Below the pieces are notes generated by a model that had not been told where the DNA came from, ran no database searches, and saw only the letters and a list, made by a program, of their open reading frames with translations. The position numbers were made by a program, and so were the translations under genes. From Palsa-744 sp036498265 (GTDB taxonomy: Bacteria; Actinomycetota; Thermoleophilia; Solirubrobacterales; Solirubrobacteraceae), in contig DASYFT010000003.1 in NCBI GenBank assembly GCA_036498265.1, positions 1 to 64,000 on the forward strand: a stretch of 64,000 nucleotides of DNA. The letters are read 5' to 3'. Of this stretch, positions 42,079 to 50,242 are shown in pieces (position 1 is the stretch's first letter; each line of letters starts with the position of its first letter).

Positions 42079-42779
42079 GCCCGCCCCGGCGACCCGCCGC
42101 AGGCCCGGAGGCTCCGGTGGCGCGACCGGAGCCCGTCTCGGGATGGCGATCGCGTGAGCTCGAGGAGGAGCTGCCCGGGCTGCGGATGCTGCACGTCGAG
42201 GTGGAGGTGGGCAGGCACGGATCGCTCACGGGCGCTTCGCCCGCCGACGTGCGGGCGCGCCTCCGTGAGCTCTCGAGCAGGTTCCGCGGTGCCCGCGCCG
42301 TCGGGCTGCGGCGGGAGCCCGTCCCCGCGGCGTACCGCGTCTTCTTTCGCCACATAGGCCTGGATCCCGACGTCGCTCGCACCCCGATCGAGGACGCGGT
42401 GCTCGAGCGCATGTTGCGAGGCGGCTTCCTCAGCTCGGGGCTGCTCGACGACGTGCTGCTGATCGCGCTGCTCGACACGGGCGTGCCGGTGTGGGCGCTC
42501 GACACGGAGTCACTCGACGGCCCGCTCGGCGTCCGGGCGAGCCGCGAGGGCGAGCGGCTCGGGCGCTCGCGCCAGGCGTCGCTGCTGCCGGAGGGGCGCC
42601 TCGTCGTCTCCGACGCCTCGGACGCGCTCGCGATCCTCTTCGGCGAGGTCGCCCGCGGCCATCGCCCCGGTGCCCGCTGCCGCCGTGTCACGGTCTTCTC
42701 CATCCAGGTGGCCGGGGTCCCCGCGCTGTACGTCGAAGAGGCGCTCTGGATCTGCCGGCTGGCGCTCGAGCAGCCCTGA
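42075..42779 (+). CDS. B3/B4 tRNA-binding-domain protein
   Basis: 234 aa. The core VSGWRSRELEEELPGLRMLHVEVEV through RREPVPAAYRVFFRHIGLDPDVARTPIEDAVLERML matches the B3/B4 domain of phenylalanyl-tRNA synthetase beta subunits as found in stand-alone proteins. Relatives are annotated as editing or tRNA-binding factors, but function is mostly unproven. ATG at 42075 overlaps the preceding stop (ATGA). Confidence 0.78.
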   Translation: MSPPRRPAAGPEAPVARPEPVSGWRSRELEEELPGLRMLHVEVEVGRHGSLTGASPADVRARLRELSSRFRGARAVGLRREPVPAAYRVFFRHIGLDPDVARTPIEDAVLERMLRGGFLSSGLLDDVLLIALLDTGVPVWALDTESLDGPLGVRASREGERLGRSRQASLLPEGRLVVSDASDALAILFGEVARGHRPGARCRRVTVFSIQVAGVPALYVEEALWICRLALEQP

Positions 42780-42787
42780 CTCGCTGG

Positions 42788-42820
42788 TAGAATCGGCCCC
42801 TCGGCCGCACCGCGAGGAGG
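42788..42820 (+). promoter_or_regulatory. -10 box and ribosome-binding site for the coiled-coil gene
   Basis: TAGAAT (42788-42793) lies 30 nt before the ATG at 42824. GAGGAGG (42814-42820) is one of the best ribosome-binding sites in the window, 3 nt before the start. Confidence 0.45.
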
Positions 42821-42823
42821 CCC

Positions 42824-43612
42824 ATGACGCACCGCGAGCAGGCACTCATCGATCACGCCGGCCACGGCGAGCAGGACGCGGCTCGTCTGGACGACGGGCG
42901 CTCTCCGGTCCGCGTCGAGGAGCTCGAGCGCCAGGGCGAGCGCGCCGCGCGCGCCTCGCTGCGCACGCAGATCGCGAAGCTGGAGCGCGAGCTCTCGGCG
43001 ATCGTCGCCGAGACGTTTCCCCACATCGCGCCGGTACCGGCGGAGGAGGCCGCGCTACCCGGGCCGTGCCTGCCGAGCCTCGAGCAGCTCGAGCGCTCGC
43101 GCGACCGGCTCGCCGGCCGCGTCCAGGACCTCCGCCGCCGCGCCGCCGAACGGCTGGAGCACGAGCGCCGCGCCCGCGAGCAGCTCGAGAGGATGAAACT
43201 CGAGCCGGGGCGCTACAAGTTCGTGCGCCTGCCGGTCAGCGATCTCGGCCTCGGCGGCTGCGGCGTGTGGGAGGTTCGCCCCCGGCTGGGCATCATCGGG
43301 ATGCTGGCCGGCTGGTGGCAGGTCAAGCTCTCGTCAGGCTGTCCGTTAGCCATGGGGTCGCGCCCCAGGCGCGGCCCCTCTCGGCGCAGCAGCTCAGCAG
43401 CTCCGCCAGCGTGCGTCGCTGACGGTCGGTCATCGAGCCGATCGTCTTCTTCTCGGACATCGGGATCTGCGAGAGGAACTTGCGGCAGCGGGTCTGTCCC
43501 CAGCGACGCTGGCTCATCAGCAGGTCGGCCACCGCCATGCTCTCCGCCTCCCAGGGGCATTGGAGGATCACGTCGCCCGCATCGAGCTCGCCGGTGTTCA
43601 CGCGGCGCTTGA
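42824..43612 (+). CDS. coiled-coil protein of unknown function, abnormal 3' end
   Basis: The first 165 residues look real: a helical region (SLRTQIAKLERELSAIVAETFPHIAP, LEQLERSRDRLAGRVQDLRRRAAERLEHERRAREQLERMKLEP). A conserved-looking C-terminal part follows (YKFVRLPVSDLGLGGCGVWEVRPRLGIIGMLAGWWQVKLSSGCP). After this, about 95 further codons run antisense through the mIHF gene and read as Ser/Arg/Gly/Pro junk. A TAG lies in the next frame directly after GCP (at about 43350), so a one-base change would end the protein at a natural place. Treat residues after about 168 as doubtful. Confidence 0.6.
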   Translation: MTHREQALIDHAGHGEQDAARLDDGRSPVRVEELERQGERAARASLRTQIAKLERELSAIVAETFPHIAPVPAEEAALPGPCLPSLEQLERSRDRLAGRVQDLRRRAAERLEHERRAREQLERMKLEPGRYKFVRLPVSDLGLGGCGVWEVRPRLGIIGMLAGWWQVKLSSGCPLAMGSRPRRGPSRRSSSAAPPACVADGRSSSRSSSSRTSGSARGTCGSGSVPSDAGSSAGRPPPCSPPPRGIGGSRRPHRARRCSRGA

Positions 43613-43703
43613 GATCCGCGCGGGCGAGACGAACCTGGTTGGCGCGTTCGAGGGCGCGCATGTACTGCGGGCTGGCAGGGGCAACCGTCGCTGTCGCGTT
43701 CAT
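43323..43703 (-). CDS. mihF: actinobacterial integration host factor (mIHF)
   Basis: 126 aa from ATG at 43703, which has GGGGAG about 9 nt upstream. The mIHF core is clear: RALERANQVRLARADLKRRVNTGELD, VADLLMSQRRWGQTRCRKFLSQIPMSEKKTIGSMTDRQRRTLAELL, a nucleoid-associated DNA-binding fold with a helix-turn-helix-like S/H2TH element. About 20 residues after AELL are not part of the usual domain and overlap the 3' end of the convergent coiled-coil gene. In many actinobacteria mihF lies beside gmk; here it does not. Confidence 0.88.
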   Translation of the reverse strand: MNATATVAPASPQYMRALERANQVRLARADLKRRVNTGELDAGDVILQCPWEAESMAVADLLMSQRRWGQTRCRKFLSQIPMSEKKTIGSMTDRQRRTLAELLSCCAERGRAWGATPWLTDSLTRA

Positions 43704-43933
43704 CTGGGCACACTCCCCGTTGCCAGCCGCGAGCGCCGCGGCCGGCAACATGCTGTTGGGTTGACGAGTTCGCGCTGGCAGTGGCCGTGCGGGGTCATCC
43801 ACGAGCCATCGCGGCTGGTCCCCGTAACATCATTCCTGTCTCCCGACGGCTGATGGGGGGTGAGCCCGAACGGTCATGCAGAGCGCTCCTGGAAGCTACG
43901 TGAGCGCGGCCGCCGTGGTCAACCGCCGCGCGG

Positions 43934-43962
43934 CGCTTCGTGCGCTAGAAGCGACCTTTTTT
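43934..43962 (+). terminator. intrinsic-type terminator in a 318-bp gene-free gap
   Basis: CGCTTC and GAAGCG form a 6-bp stem around an 8-nt loop, followed by ACCTTTTTT. It is oriented rightward. The gap 43704-44021 holds the mIHF upstream region and this terminator; no rightward gene that should end here is evident unless transcription continues from 42824. I see no other gene in the gap. Confidence 0.55.
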
Positions 43963-44021
43963 GTTGCCCGGGCGACTTGTGAAGAAATGGACAAGTCGAC
44001 GCCGCCGCAGCGGCGGGAGCC

Positions 44022-45311
44022 TCAGCTCGGCTCGGGGCCGGGAAGCGGCCCGTGCTGGGACTCGAAATCGCGCTTGACACACTCGAAGACGCCCAGGGCG
44101 CGGTCCAGCGTGGGGCGGTCGTGGGTGGCCATCACGCTGGTGCGCAGCAGCGCCCCAGCCGGCGGGACGGCGGGATGCAGCGCGCAGTTGGTGAACACGC
44201 CGCCGTCGTAGAGAGCGCGCCAGAGCAGCGCCGCCTTCCAGTCGTCGCCGACCATCACCGGGACGATCGGCGTGCGGACGACCGCCGTCGCGGCGTCCTG
44301 GCCGGGGCCGAGTCGCACGGGCGTGCCGCTCAGAACCCTGAAGCCGAGCGCGTCGAGCCCCTCGGCGAGGTAGGCGGCGTGCTCGAGCACGTCCGCCAAC
44401 AGCTGCGGGCCCTCGTCGGAGCGCACGATGCGAAGAGCGGCCAGAGCGGCCCCGAGCGCCGCGGGCACCGCCGAGGCGGTGAACAGGAACGCGCGCGAGG
44501 AGACACGCAGGTACTCGATGACCTCCGCCGGCCCGGCGACGAACCCGCCGCATGCGGCCAGCGACTTCGAGAAGGTCCCCATCCGCAGGTCGACCCGGTC
44601 CTCGACACCGAGAAGCTCGGCGGTGCCGGCGCCCCGCGCTCCCAGCACTCCGGCCCCGTGGGCCTCGTCGACCATCAGCCGCGCTCCGTAGCGCGAGCAC
44701 AGCTCCACGATGTCCACCAGCGGCGCCACGTCGCCCTCCATCGAGAAGACCCCGTCGATGACGACCAGACAGCCGCCGCCGTCCTCGACCGCGCGGCTGA
44801 GCGCGCGCTCGAGCTTGTCCATGCGGTTGTGCCGGAACGGGCGCATCTTGGCTCGCGAGAGCAGCACGCCGTCCAGGATCGAGGCGTGGTCGGCGGAGTC
44901 GACGATCACCGTGTCGCCTGGCTCGAGCAGCGTGCCGAGCGTCCCCACGTTGGCCTGGTGGCCGGTCGTGAAGACGATCGCATCCTCCGCGTCCATCCAG
45001 TCCGCCAGCTCGCGCTCGAGCTCGAGATGGAGCGGGGTGGTGCCGTTCAGCAGGCGCGAGCCCGTGAGCCCGGTGCCGTATCGCGCCAGGGCGTCGCGGG
45101 CTCCCTGCATCACCCGCTCGTCACCCGTCAGCCCCAGGTAGTTGTTCGATGCCAGCATGATCCGCGGCATCCCTTCCATCTCGACGACCGGCATGGCGGG
45201 TGACTCGACGGTGCGGAAGTACGGCATCAGGTCCGCCTCGCGGGCGGCGCGCAGGATCTCCTCGCGCTCGTGGCCGCGGACCTTGGCGAAGACGTCGATG
45301 GAAGTTGGCAT
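44022..45311 (-). CDS. alpha-oxoamine synthase, serine palmitoyltransferase-like
   Basis: 429 aa PLP enzyme of the alpha-oxoamine synthase family (SPT, KBL, BioF, HemA). Lys249 in MGTFSKSLA forms the internal aldimine; His142 (DSADHASI), Asp215 and His218 (VDEAHGAG) complete the site. LMPYFRTVES, FTTGHQAN, PFRHNRMDKLE, GVFSMEGDVAPL and the end HPAVPPAGALLRTSVMATH resemble bacterial SPTs more than BioF. No bio or tdh gene lies nearby. It diverges from a GNAT-fold protein with only 16 bp between the two start codons. SPT would condense serine with an acyl-CoA to 3-ketosphinganine; KBL or BioF activity is not excluded. Confidence 0.75.
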   Translation of the reverse strand: MPTSIDVFAKVRGHEREEILRAAREADLMPYFRTVESPAMPVVEMEGMPRIMLASNNYLGLTGDERVMQGARDALARYGTGLTGSRLLNGTTPLHLELERELADWMDAEDAIVFTTGHQANVGTLGTLLEPGDTVIVDSADHASILDGVLLSRAKMRPFRHNRMDKLERALSRAVEDGGGCLVVIDGVFSMEGDVAPLVDIVELCSRYGARLMVDEAHGAGVLGARGAGTAELLGVEDRVDLRMGTFSKSLAACGGFVAGPAEVIEYLRVSSRAFLFTASAVPAALGAALAALRIVRSDEGPQLLADVLEHAAYLAEGLDALGFRVLSGTPVRLGPGQDAATAVVRTPIVPVMVGDDWKAALLWRALYDGGVFTNCALHPAVPPAGALLRTSVMATHDRPTLDRALGVFECVKRDFESQHGPLPGPEPS

Positions 45312-45327
45312 GTAGGGTGGCGCCGCG

Positions 45328-46455
45328 ATGGCGGTGGAAGTCAGGCCGGTCTCCGGCGGCAGGGATCTGAGGCGCTTCATCGACCTCCCGTTCCGCCTGC
45401 ATGCTAACCACCCGCTGTGGGTGCCCCCGCTCAGGCTCGAGCGCCGGCTGTTCCTGAACCGGCGCCTGAACGCCTTCTTCAGCCACGGCGAGGCGGAGTA
45501 CTTCCTCGCACACCGGGACGGTCGCGTGGTCGGCCGCGTGACCGCGCAGATCAACCATGCGTTCAACGACTTCCAGGACAAGCGCTGGGGCTGGTTCGGC
45601 TTCCTCGAGCTGGAGGACGACGAGGAGGTCGCCGGGGCGCTGCTCGACGCCGCCGCCGGCTGGCTGTCGGCGCGCGGCAGCGAGCGGATGGTGGGGCCCG
45701 CCGACTTCTCGATGAACGACGAGAGCGGCGTCCTGATCGAGGGCTTCGACCTGCCCCCGATGATCCGCCAGCCGTGGCACCCGCCCTACTACCAGCGGCT
45801 GATGGAGGCGGCGGGCATGTCGAAGGCGATGGACCTGCTGATGTGGAACCTCGAGGTGTCCGACCGCGCGAAGGTGCTGCCGGTCATCTTCGAGCTCGCC
45901 GAGAAGGTGGAGAGCGAGCACGGCATCAGGGTTCGCCCGATGCGCCGGCGCCAGCTGCGCCGCGATCTGGACGCCTTCGCCGAGGTCTACAACGCGGCCT
46001 GGTCGGAGAACTGGGACTTCGTGCCGTACTCCAAGAAGGACCTGGACGCCTATGCCCAGGAGCTGCAGCTCGTCTTCGACAAGCACTGGTTCATGATCGC
46101 CGAGCGCGTCGACACGGGCGAGGTGGTGGGCATGGCGATGACCATCCCTGACATAAACCAGGTGCTCCGGAGGATGAAGGGCCGGATCCTGCCGCTCGGC
46201 TGGTGGTACTTCCTGCGAAAGGGACGCACCATCGATCGCGTCCGCGTCGGCTTTCTCGGGGTCAAGCCCGAGTACCAGCACACAGGCGTGGCCGCCAAGC
46301 TGTACGTCGAGCACTTCAACGCCGCGGCCGTCCGTCCGCAGGACGGCGGTGAGATGGGCTGGATCCTCGAGACCAACACGGCGATGAACCGCGGCATGGA
46401 AGCGATGGGCGGCCGGATCGTCAAGCGCTTCCGGATGTACGAGCGCATGCTGTAG
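45328..46455 (+). CDS. GNAT-fold protein, candidate sphingoid-base N-acyltransferase
   Basis: 375 aa with an N-terminal part RPVSGGRDLRRFIDLPFRLHANHPLWVPPLRLERRLFLNRRLNAFFSHGEAEYFLAHRDGRVVGRV. A GNAT acyl-CoA-binding region follows (RVRVGFLGVKPEYQHTGVAAKLYVEHF) and ends with ILETNTAMNRGMEAMGGRIVKRFRMYERM. The 'LHANHPLWVPPLR...FFSH.EA..FLA' start is shared with the large GNAT-like proteins that often neighbour SPT-like genes. One of these was shown to be a bacterial ceramide synthase in Caulobacter. That assignment is by recollected pattern, not alignment. TAGGGT lies 9 nt before the ATG. Confidence 0.65.
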   Translation: MAVEVRPVSGGRDLRRFIDLPFRLHANHPLWVPPLRLERRLFLNRRLNAFFSHGEAEYFLAHRDGRVVGRVTAQINHAFNDFQDKRWGWFGFLELEDDEEVAGALLDAAAGWLSARGSERMVGPADFSMNDESGVLIEGFDLPPMIRQPWHPPYYQRLMEAAGMSKAMDLLMWNLEVSDRAKVLPVIFELAEKVESEHGIRVRPMRRRQLRRDLDAFAEVYNAAWSENWDFVPYSKKDLDAYAQELQLVFDKHWFMIAERVDTGEVVGMAMTIPDINQVLRRMKGRILPLGWWYFLRKGRTIDRVRVGFLGVKPEYQHTGVAAKLYVEHFNAAAVRPQDGGEMGWILETNTAMNRGMEAMGGRIVKRFRMYERML

Positions 46456-46475
46456 AAGCGGTCTGCGGCGCCCTT

Positions 46476-46481
46476 TACACT
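46476..46481 (+). promoter_or_regulatory. -10 box of a leaderless promoter
   Basis: TACACT ends 6 nt before the ATG at 46488; no ribosome-binding site. Confidence 0.45.
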
Positions 46482-46487
46482 CCGTGG

Positions 46488-46907
46488 ATGAGCCAGCCGA
46501 GCGACCCCGCCGCGCCCGGGGACCGAGAGCCGCGGGCTGCTCCCGGGGACACCGAGGAGATCGACGCCCTACCCGTGCTCGCCGAGAGCGAGACCGTGAT
46601 CGACGCGCGCCGGACGGCGGGCCAGCTGGGCGATCGGCGCTCGGGTCCCGCGATGATCCCCGCGGTTCAGGCGGCAGCGGTGGCCGCAGGGGGCTTCGTC
46701 GCCGGTGCGGCCGTCGTCGGCCTCGTGCACCGGCGCCAGCGACGTGCCGCAATGCTGCCGAAGGGTCGCCGGGCGACGGCCGAGCTCGCCCGGGCCGGTC
46801 GCCGCGGCCGCCGCTCGACCAGGGCGGTCGAGCTCGTCCAGATCGTGGGCAGCCGCTCGCTCCTCGTGGACGTGCACCTGCTCGGCACCCCCGGCACCGA
46901 CGGCTGA
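46488..46907 (+). CDS. single-pass membrane protein of unknown function
   Basis: 139 aa. A Pro/Glu-rich N-terminal half is followed by one membrane helix (MIPAVQAAAVAAGGFVAGAAVVGLV) and a strongly basic stretch (HRRQRRAAMLPKGRR), then RAVELVQIVGSRSLLVDVHLLG. The basic residues after the helix suggest a cytoplasmic C-terminus. It converges on the ferredoxin gene with 10 bp between stops. No family recognised. Confidence 0.6.
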   Translation: MSQPSDPAAPGDREPRAAPGDTEEIDALPVLAESETVIDARRTAGQLGDRRSGPAMIPAVQAAAVAAGGFVAGAAVVGLVHRRQRRAAMLPKGRRATAELARAGRRGRRSTRAVELVQIVGSRSLLVDVHLLGTPGTDG

Positions 46908-46917
46908 GGCGTCGACG

Positions 46918-47136
46918 TCAGGAGCGGTCGCGGTCGCGGTCGCGCTCGACGAGCAGCGCGAACGTGGGGCAGGCGCGGGCAGCCATGATCGCGTGCTCGA
47001 GCTCCGCACCGTGCAGCGGGGCCTCGTCGATCACGGGGTAGCCCCACTCGTCGAGCGTGATCCGCTCGGGCAGTAGCTCGGCGCACATGCCGTGCGCCTC
47101 GCAGGCGATCGGGTTGACGCGGAGCCGATGGCTCAT
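46918..47136 (-). CDS. [3Fe-4S]-type ferredoxin
   Basis: 72 aa. Small cytoplasmic electron carrier. Three cluster cysteines are seen: the pair in ACEAHGMC and the third in ARACPTFAL, in the CxxHxxC...CP arrangement of actinobacterial [3Fe-4S] ferredoxins that often serve P450s or redox complexes. A fourth ligand Cys is absent. The ATG at 47136 overlaps the NuoF-like stop by 4 nt. It is the last gene of the redox operon and likely receives or donates electrons to the NuoF-like subunit. Confidence 0.85.
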   Translation of the reverse strand: MSHRLRVNPIACEAHGMCAELLPERITLDEWGYPVIDEAPLHGAELEHAIMAARACPTFALLVERDRDRDRS

Positions 47137-48530
47137 CGTCCACCCACCCGGATGAACGAGCGTCGCGGCGGGTCGGGCGGCACCGGCCGGCTCGGAAGCG
47201 GCAGCTCGCCGGGGCGCCCGCACAGCTCGCAGGGGCCATGGCGGGCGTGGTCGGCGAACTCGGCGTGAAAGACTTCCAGGCCGCTGAGCAGGACGTTCAC
47301 GGCCCCGTCGGGATGGCGGCAGGCGCCACGGCCCAGGACGAGCGAGGCGATCCGTTCGACCCGCTGTGCGGCTCGTCCGCCACCGTCACCACGGCCCAGC
47401 TCCTCGATCCCGGCCGCGAGGGCGTCGAGCCCGTGCACGCAGGGACCGCACTGGCCGGCGCTCTGGTCGGAGAGCCAGCGCGCCAGGCGTGCCGTCTCGG
47501 CGACCGGGCAGGTCTCCTCCGACAGGAGCAGCACGACTCCGGCTCCGAGCGTGGCCCCGTGGGCCGCGAGGTGTTCGTTCGACAGCGCGATCCCGCGGAG
47601 CAGCTCCGCGCCGATCCAGGAGCCGGCATAGCCGCCGATCAACGCTCCCCGCACGCCGGCCGTCGTACCACCGCCGGCGTCGATCAACGAGGAGAGCGAA
47701 GCGCCGTGTTCGATCTCGTACACGCCCGGATGGGCCACCGGACCCGCGAGCGTCACCAGTGCAGAGCCAGGCTGCGCCGGCGTCCCGAGCTGCCGGAACC
47801 ACGGCGCTCCGTGGCGCGCGATCAATGCCACGTGGGCGAGGGTCTCGGCGTTGTTGACGAGCGTGGGGCGGCGGCGCAGACCGTGCTCGAACGGCATCGG
47901 CGGCGTGAACAGCGGCTTGGCGGGGCCGCCGCCCGCGTAGTTGATCAGCGCCGTCTCCTGGCCGGCGACGTAGTGGCCGGGGACGCCGATGAGCCGCACG
48001 TGCGCGATCCGCTCGAGGGCGGCGTACTCCTCCGCGTCGGCCCGTTCGGCGAGCGCCGCGCCGAGGCAGTCGAGCGCCGCCTGCGCCGGCTCGCCGACGC
48101 AGATGACCAGCTCGTCCGCTCCGACCGCCCGAGCGGCGAGCAGGCCGCCGTCGAGCACCAGGTGGGGGAGCGCCTCGAGCAGCGTGCGGTCCTTGAGGCT
48201 CGCGGGCTCGGCCTCCGCGGCGTTGAGGATGACCGTCGCCCGGCCACGCGAGCCGGCCACTGCACGCATCTTGGCCGCCGTCGGGAAAGCCGCTCCACCG
48301 CGGCCGAGCAGCCCCGAGCGCTCGACCTCTTCGATCAGCAGCTCCGCGTGCTCGCGATCGTCCCTGCGACCCCGTCCCCGCACGATCGGAGGGCCGCCGT
48401 GGACCGCCAGGTGCTCGTCGAGCGCCATCGCGCCCTCTGCAGGGATGCCCGCGAGCAGCCTTGGAAGAGCGGGGGGCTGCGAGGGTGCGGGCGCTCCGCC
48501 GGCCGGGGTCGTCGCGGACGATGCGCTCAT
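47133..48530 (-). CDS. NuoF/RnfC-like NAD(P)H:acceptor flavoprotein
   Basis: 465 aa. FMN and NADH motifs of the NuoF fold are present: GLLGRGGAAFPTAAKM, NAAEAEPASLKDRTLLEALPHL and GQETALINYAGG. An SLBB-like stretch (GPVAHPGVYEIEHGASLSSLIDAGGG) and a Fe-S segment (SAGQCGPCVHGLDAL ... GACRHPDGAV) follow. NuoF has ESCGxCxPC; here the first Cys is Ala, leaving three obvious ligands. No other nuo genes are nearby. It is coupled to the heme protein gene (4-nt overlap) and to the ferredoxin gene. Likely role: NADH-ferredoxin oxidoreductase feeding or drawing from the membrane heme/flavin proteins. Confidence 0.82.
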   Translation of the reverse strand: MSASSATTPAGGAPAPSQPPALPRLLAGIPAEGAMALDEHLAVHGGPPIVRGRGRRDDREHAELLIEEVERSGLLGRGGAAFPTAAKMRAVAGSRGRATVILNAAEAEPASLKDRTLLEALPHLVLDGGLLAARAVGADELVICVGEPAQAALDCLGAALAERADAEEYAALERIAHVRLIGVPGHYVAGQETALINYAGGGPAKPLFTPPMPFEHGLRRRPTLVNNAETLAHVALIARHGAPWFRQLGTPAQPGSALVTLAGPVAHPGVYEIEHGASLSSLIDAGGGTTAGVRGALIGGYAGSWIGAELLRGIALSNEHLAAHGATLGAGVVLLLSEETCPVAETARLARWLSDQSAGQCGPCVHGLDALAAGIEELGRGDGGGRAAQRVERIASLVLGRGACRHPDGAVNVLLSGLEVFHAEFADHARHGPCELCGRPGELPLPSRPVPPDPPRRSFIRVGGR

Positions 48531-49252
48531 CGGTTGGCTCCGCCCGTATGCGCGCTGCCGGCGGCGTGCGGCAGCAGGGAGGCGGGCGTCCCGGAGCGCC
48601 GCGCCCATTCCGATCCGAGCGGGCCCGCCGGCAGCCAGATCAGCAGGAACAGGGAGAAGGCCGCGGCTGCCCCCAGGGCGGCGCCGCGGCGCGCCCCGAA
48701 CCCCGGCCGGCCGCCGACCACCCGCGCCACCACCGCCGCCACGACGATCGCAAGGCAGGCGATGCTGAGGATCAGAAGCCAGCCGCCGCTCTTGACGTCG
48801 CTCCCCGTGCCGAACCCGTGCAGGAGCGCGATCGGCCAGCTGGCATACGTCAGCCAGTGGATCGCCCGCCAGCGCGCGAAGCCGATCCGCTGGCGCAGCA
48901 GGCTCGTGATCATCACCGCGAGCAGCAGGTCGAAGGCGACCGCGCCGAGCCCCAGCCAGAACGCACGGTAGCTGCCGGTGAACGGGATGACGGCGTCGAG
49001 CAGGGAGATCGGCGCGAAGCCGTCGAGCACGGAGGTGAGGATGTGCAGCACGAGGAACACCATCGCGAGCAGCGATACGTTCCGGTGAAGCGAGTCGACC
49101 ACGAAGCGGGGCCAGCGAGGGCTGGTCCAGCGCTGGACGTCGGCCACGCCGAGCGCCACGGCGAGGGTGAGCAAGAGCAGCGACACGGCGCCTGTCGATC
49201 GCGTGAGGTACCAGTAGAGGCTGGGTCCCGCGGCGCCCAGGGGCGAGGTCAT
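48527..49252 (-). CDS. ferric-reductase-like transmembrane heme protein
   Basis: 241 aa with about six membrane helices of the ferric reductase/YedZ (MsrQ) fold. Probable heme ligands: His in DSLHRNVSLLAMVFLVLHILTSV and in RWRAIHWLTYASWPIALLHGF, two per helix pair, which fits two b hemes across the membrane. No flavin- or NAD-binding cytoplasmic domain is fused. Electrons would cross from the cytoplasmic NuoF-like/ferredoxin side to extracytoplasmic acceptors. The ATG overlaps the ApbE stop, and its stop overlaps the NuoF-like ATG, so all three are coupled. Confidence 0.85.
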   Translation of the reverse strand: MTSPLGAAGPSLYWYLTRSTGAVSLLLLTLAVALGVADVQRWTSPRWPRFVVDSLHRNVSLLAMVFLVLHILTSVLDGFAPISLLDAVIPFTGSYRAFWLGLGAVAFDLLLAVMITSLLRQRIGFARWRAIHWLTYASWPIALLHGFGTGSDVKSGGWLLILSIACLAIVVAAVVARVVGGRPGFGARRGAALGAAAAFSLFLLIWLPAGPLGSEWARRSGTPASLLPHAAGSAHTGGANR

Positions 49253-50241
49253 CCCGCTCCCGGCTCCGCGGAGTCGGACGAGGGCCAGTCCCCGATCGTG
49301 GTCACGTTCCCGTCCCAGTCGACGAGCCGGGCGGGCAGCTCCGTGCCGGCCAGCCATCGCGGGGCGCGGCCGGCGCGCACCAGCGCGGCGGTGCTCGCGA
49401 TGTTCGCATCGGTGCAGCTCTCGGCGGCGACGCTCGCGGTGCGCCAGGTCCCGCGCACGGGCTCCCCCGTGCCGGGGTCGATGATGTGATGCATGGAGCG
49501 GCCCGTGTGGGCCCAGCGCCGCACCGCGGTGCTCGACGTGGCGAGTCCACCGGAGCGGATCGAGACCAGCTGGCCGGGCGCCGAGGAGCCGCCGCGGTGA
49601 TCGTCGGTGACGAGGATCCGCCAGCCGCCCGCCGGAGCGGGTCCCGAGGTGGCGATGTCGCCGCCGAGGCTGAGGAGCACGCCGCAGGCGCCGGCCTGCG
49701 AGCCGGCGCGAGCCGCGCGGTCGGCCACCCACGCCTTCGCGGTCGCGCCGAGATCGAGCCGCACTCCGCGAGGCACCCGCACCGAGCCGCTCGCGCGGTC
49801 GACCAGGACTCCCTTCCAGCCCGCGCGGACCCTCGCCACGACCACTCGGGGAGACGGCGGGCGCCGCGGCGGCGTCCCGGTCACCGGGGAGCGAGCGAGC
49901 AGCTGCCAATCGCGGTCGTAGCCGGCCAGCTCGATCGCGCGTCCGAGCGTGGGGTCCACGTCGCCGTCCGTCAGCTCGGCGGCGCGCAGCGCGACCTCGA
50001 GCGCCTCGAGCAGGATCTCGCTCACAGGCACGGCGTGGCCGGCGTGCGCGTTCACGCGCGTGAGCTCGGAGTCCGCGCGAAAGCGGCTGCACGCGCGGTC
50101 CACCGCGGCGAGCTCCCGCTCGACCGCGAGGCGCACAGCCGCGAGCGCAGAAGCGTCGGTGGCGCGGAGCACCGCGCTCGTGCCGAGAGCCTCCCAGCTC
50201 GCGCCGGCCGGCTCGGGCCCGGTGGCCGCGAGCACCTCCAT
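49249..50241 (-). CDS. apbE: FAD:protein FMN transferase (ApbE)
   Basis: 330 aa. Covalently links FMN to Ser/Thr of extracytoplasmic redox proteins. Conserved parts: CSRFRADSELTRVNAHAG, LDLGATAKAWVADRAA, LLSLGGDIATSG and SMHHIIDPGTGEPV; the Asp/His-containing GRSMHHIIDP region binds Mg and FAD. No obvious export signal is present; the substrate may be presented otherwise or the start may be misjudged. The presence of ApbE shows that at least one protein of this operon or its network is flavinylated. Candidate: the Pro-rich protein encoded just upstream. Confidence 0.9.
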   Translation of the reverse strand: MEVLAATGPEPAGASWEALGTSAVLRATDASALAAVRLAVERELAAVDRACSRFRADSELTRVNAHAGHAVPVSEILLEALEVALRAAELTDGDVDPTLGRAIELAGYDRDWQLLARSPVTGTPPRRPPSPRVVVARVRAGWKGVLVDRASGSVRVPRGVRLDLGATAKAWVADRAARAGSQAGACGVLLSLGGDIATSGPAPAGGWRILVTDDHRGGSSAPGQLVSIRSGGLATSSTAVRRWAHTGRSMHHIIDPGTGEPVRGTWRTASVAAESCTDANIASTAALVRAGRAPRWLAGTELPARLVDWDGNVTTIGDWPSSDSAEPGAG

Positions 50242-50242
50242 C

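Noticed and set aside
43876..44211. Small rightward gene in the gap before the SPT-like gene
   Set aside because: The frame overlaps the 3' end of the SPT-like gene, contains the T-rich terminator, and its translation has no protein-like pattern.
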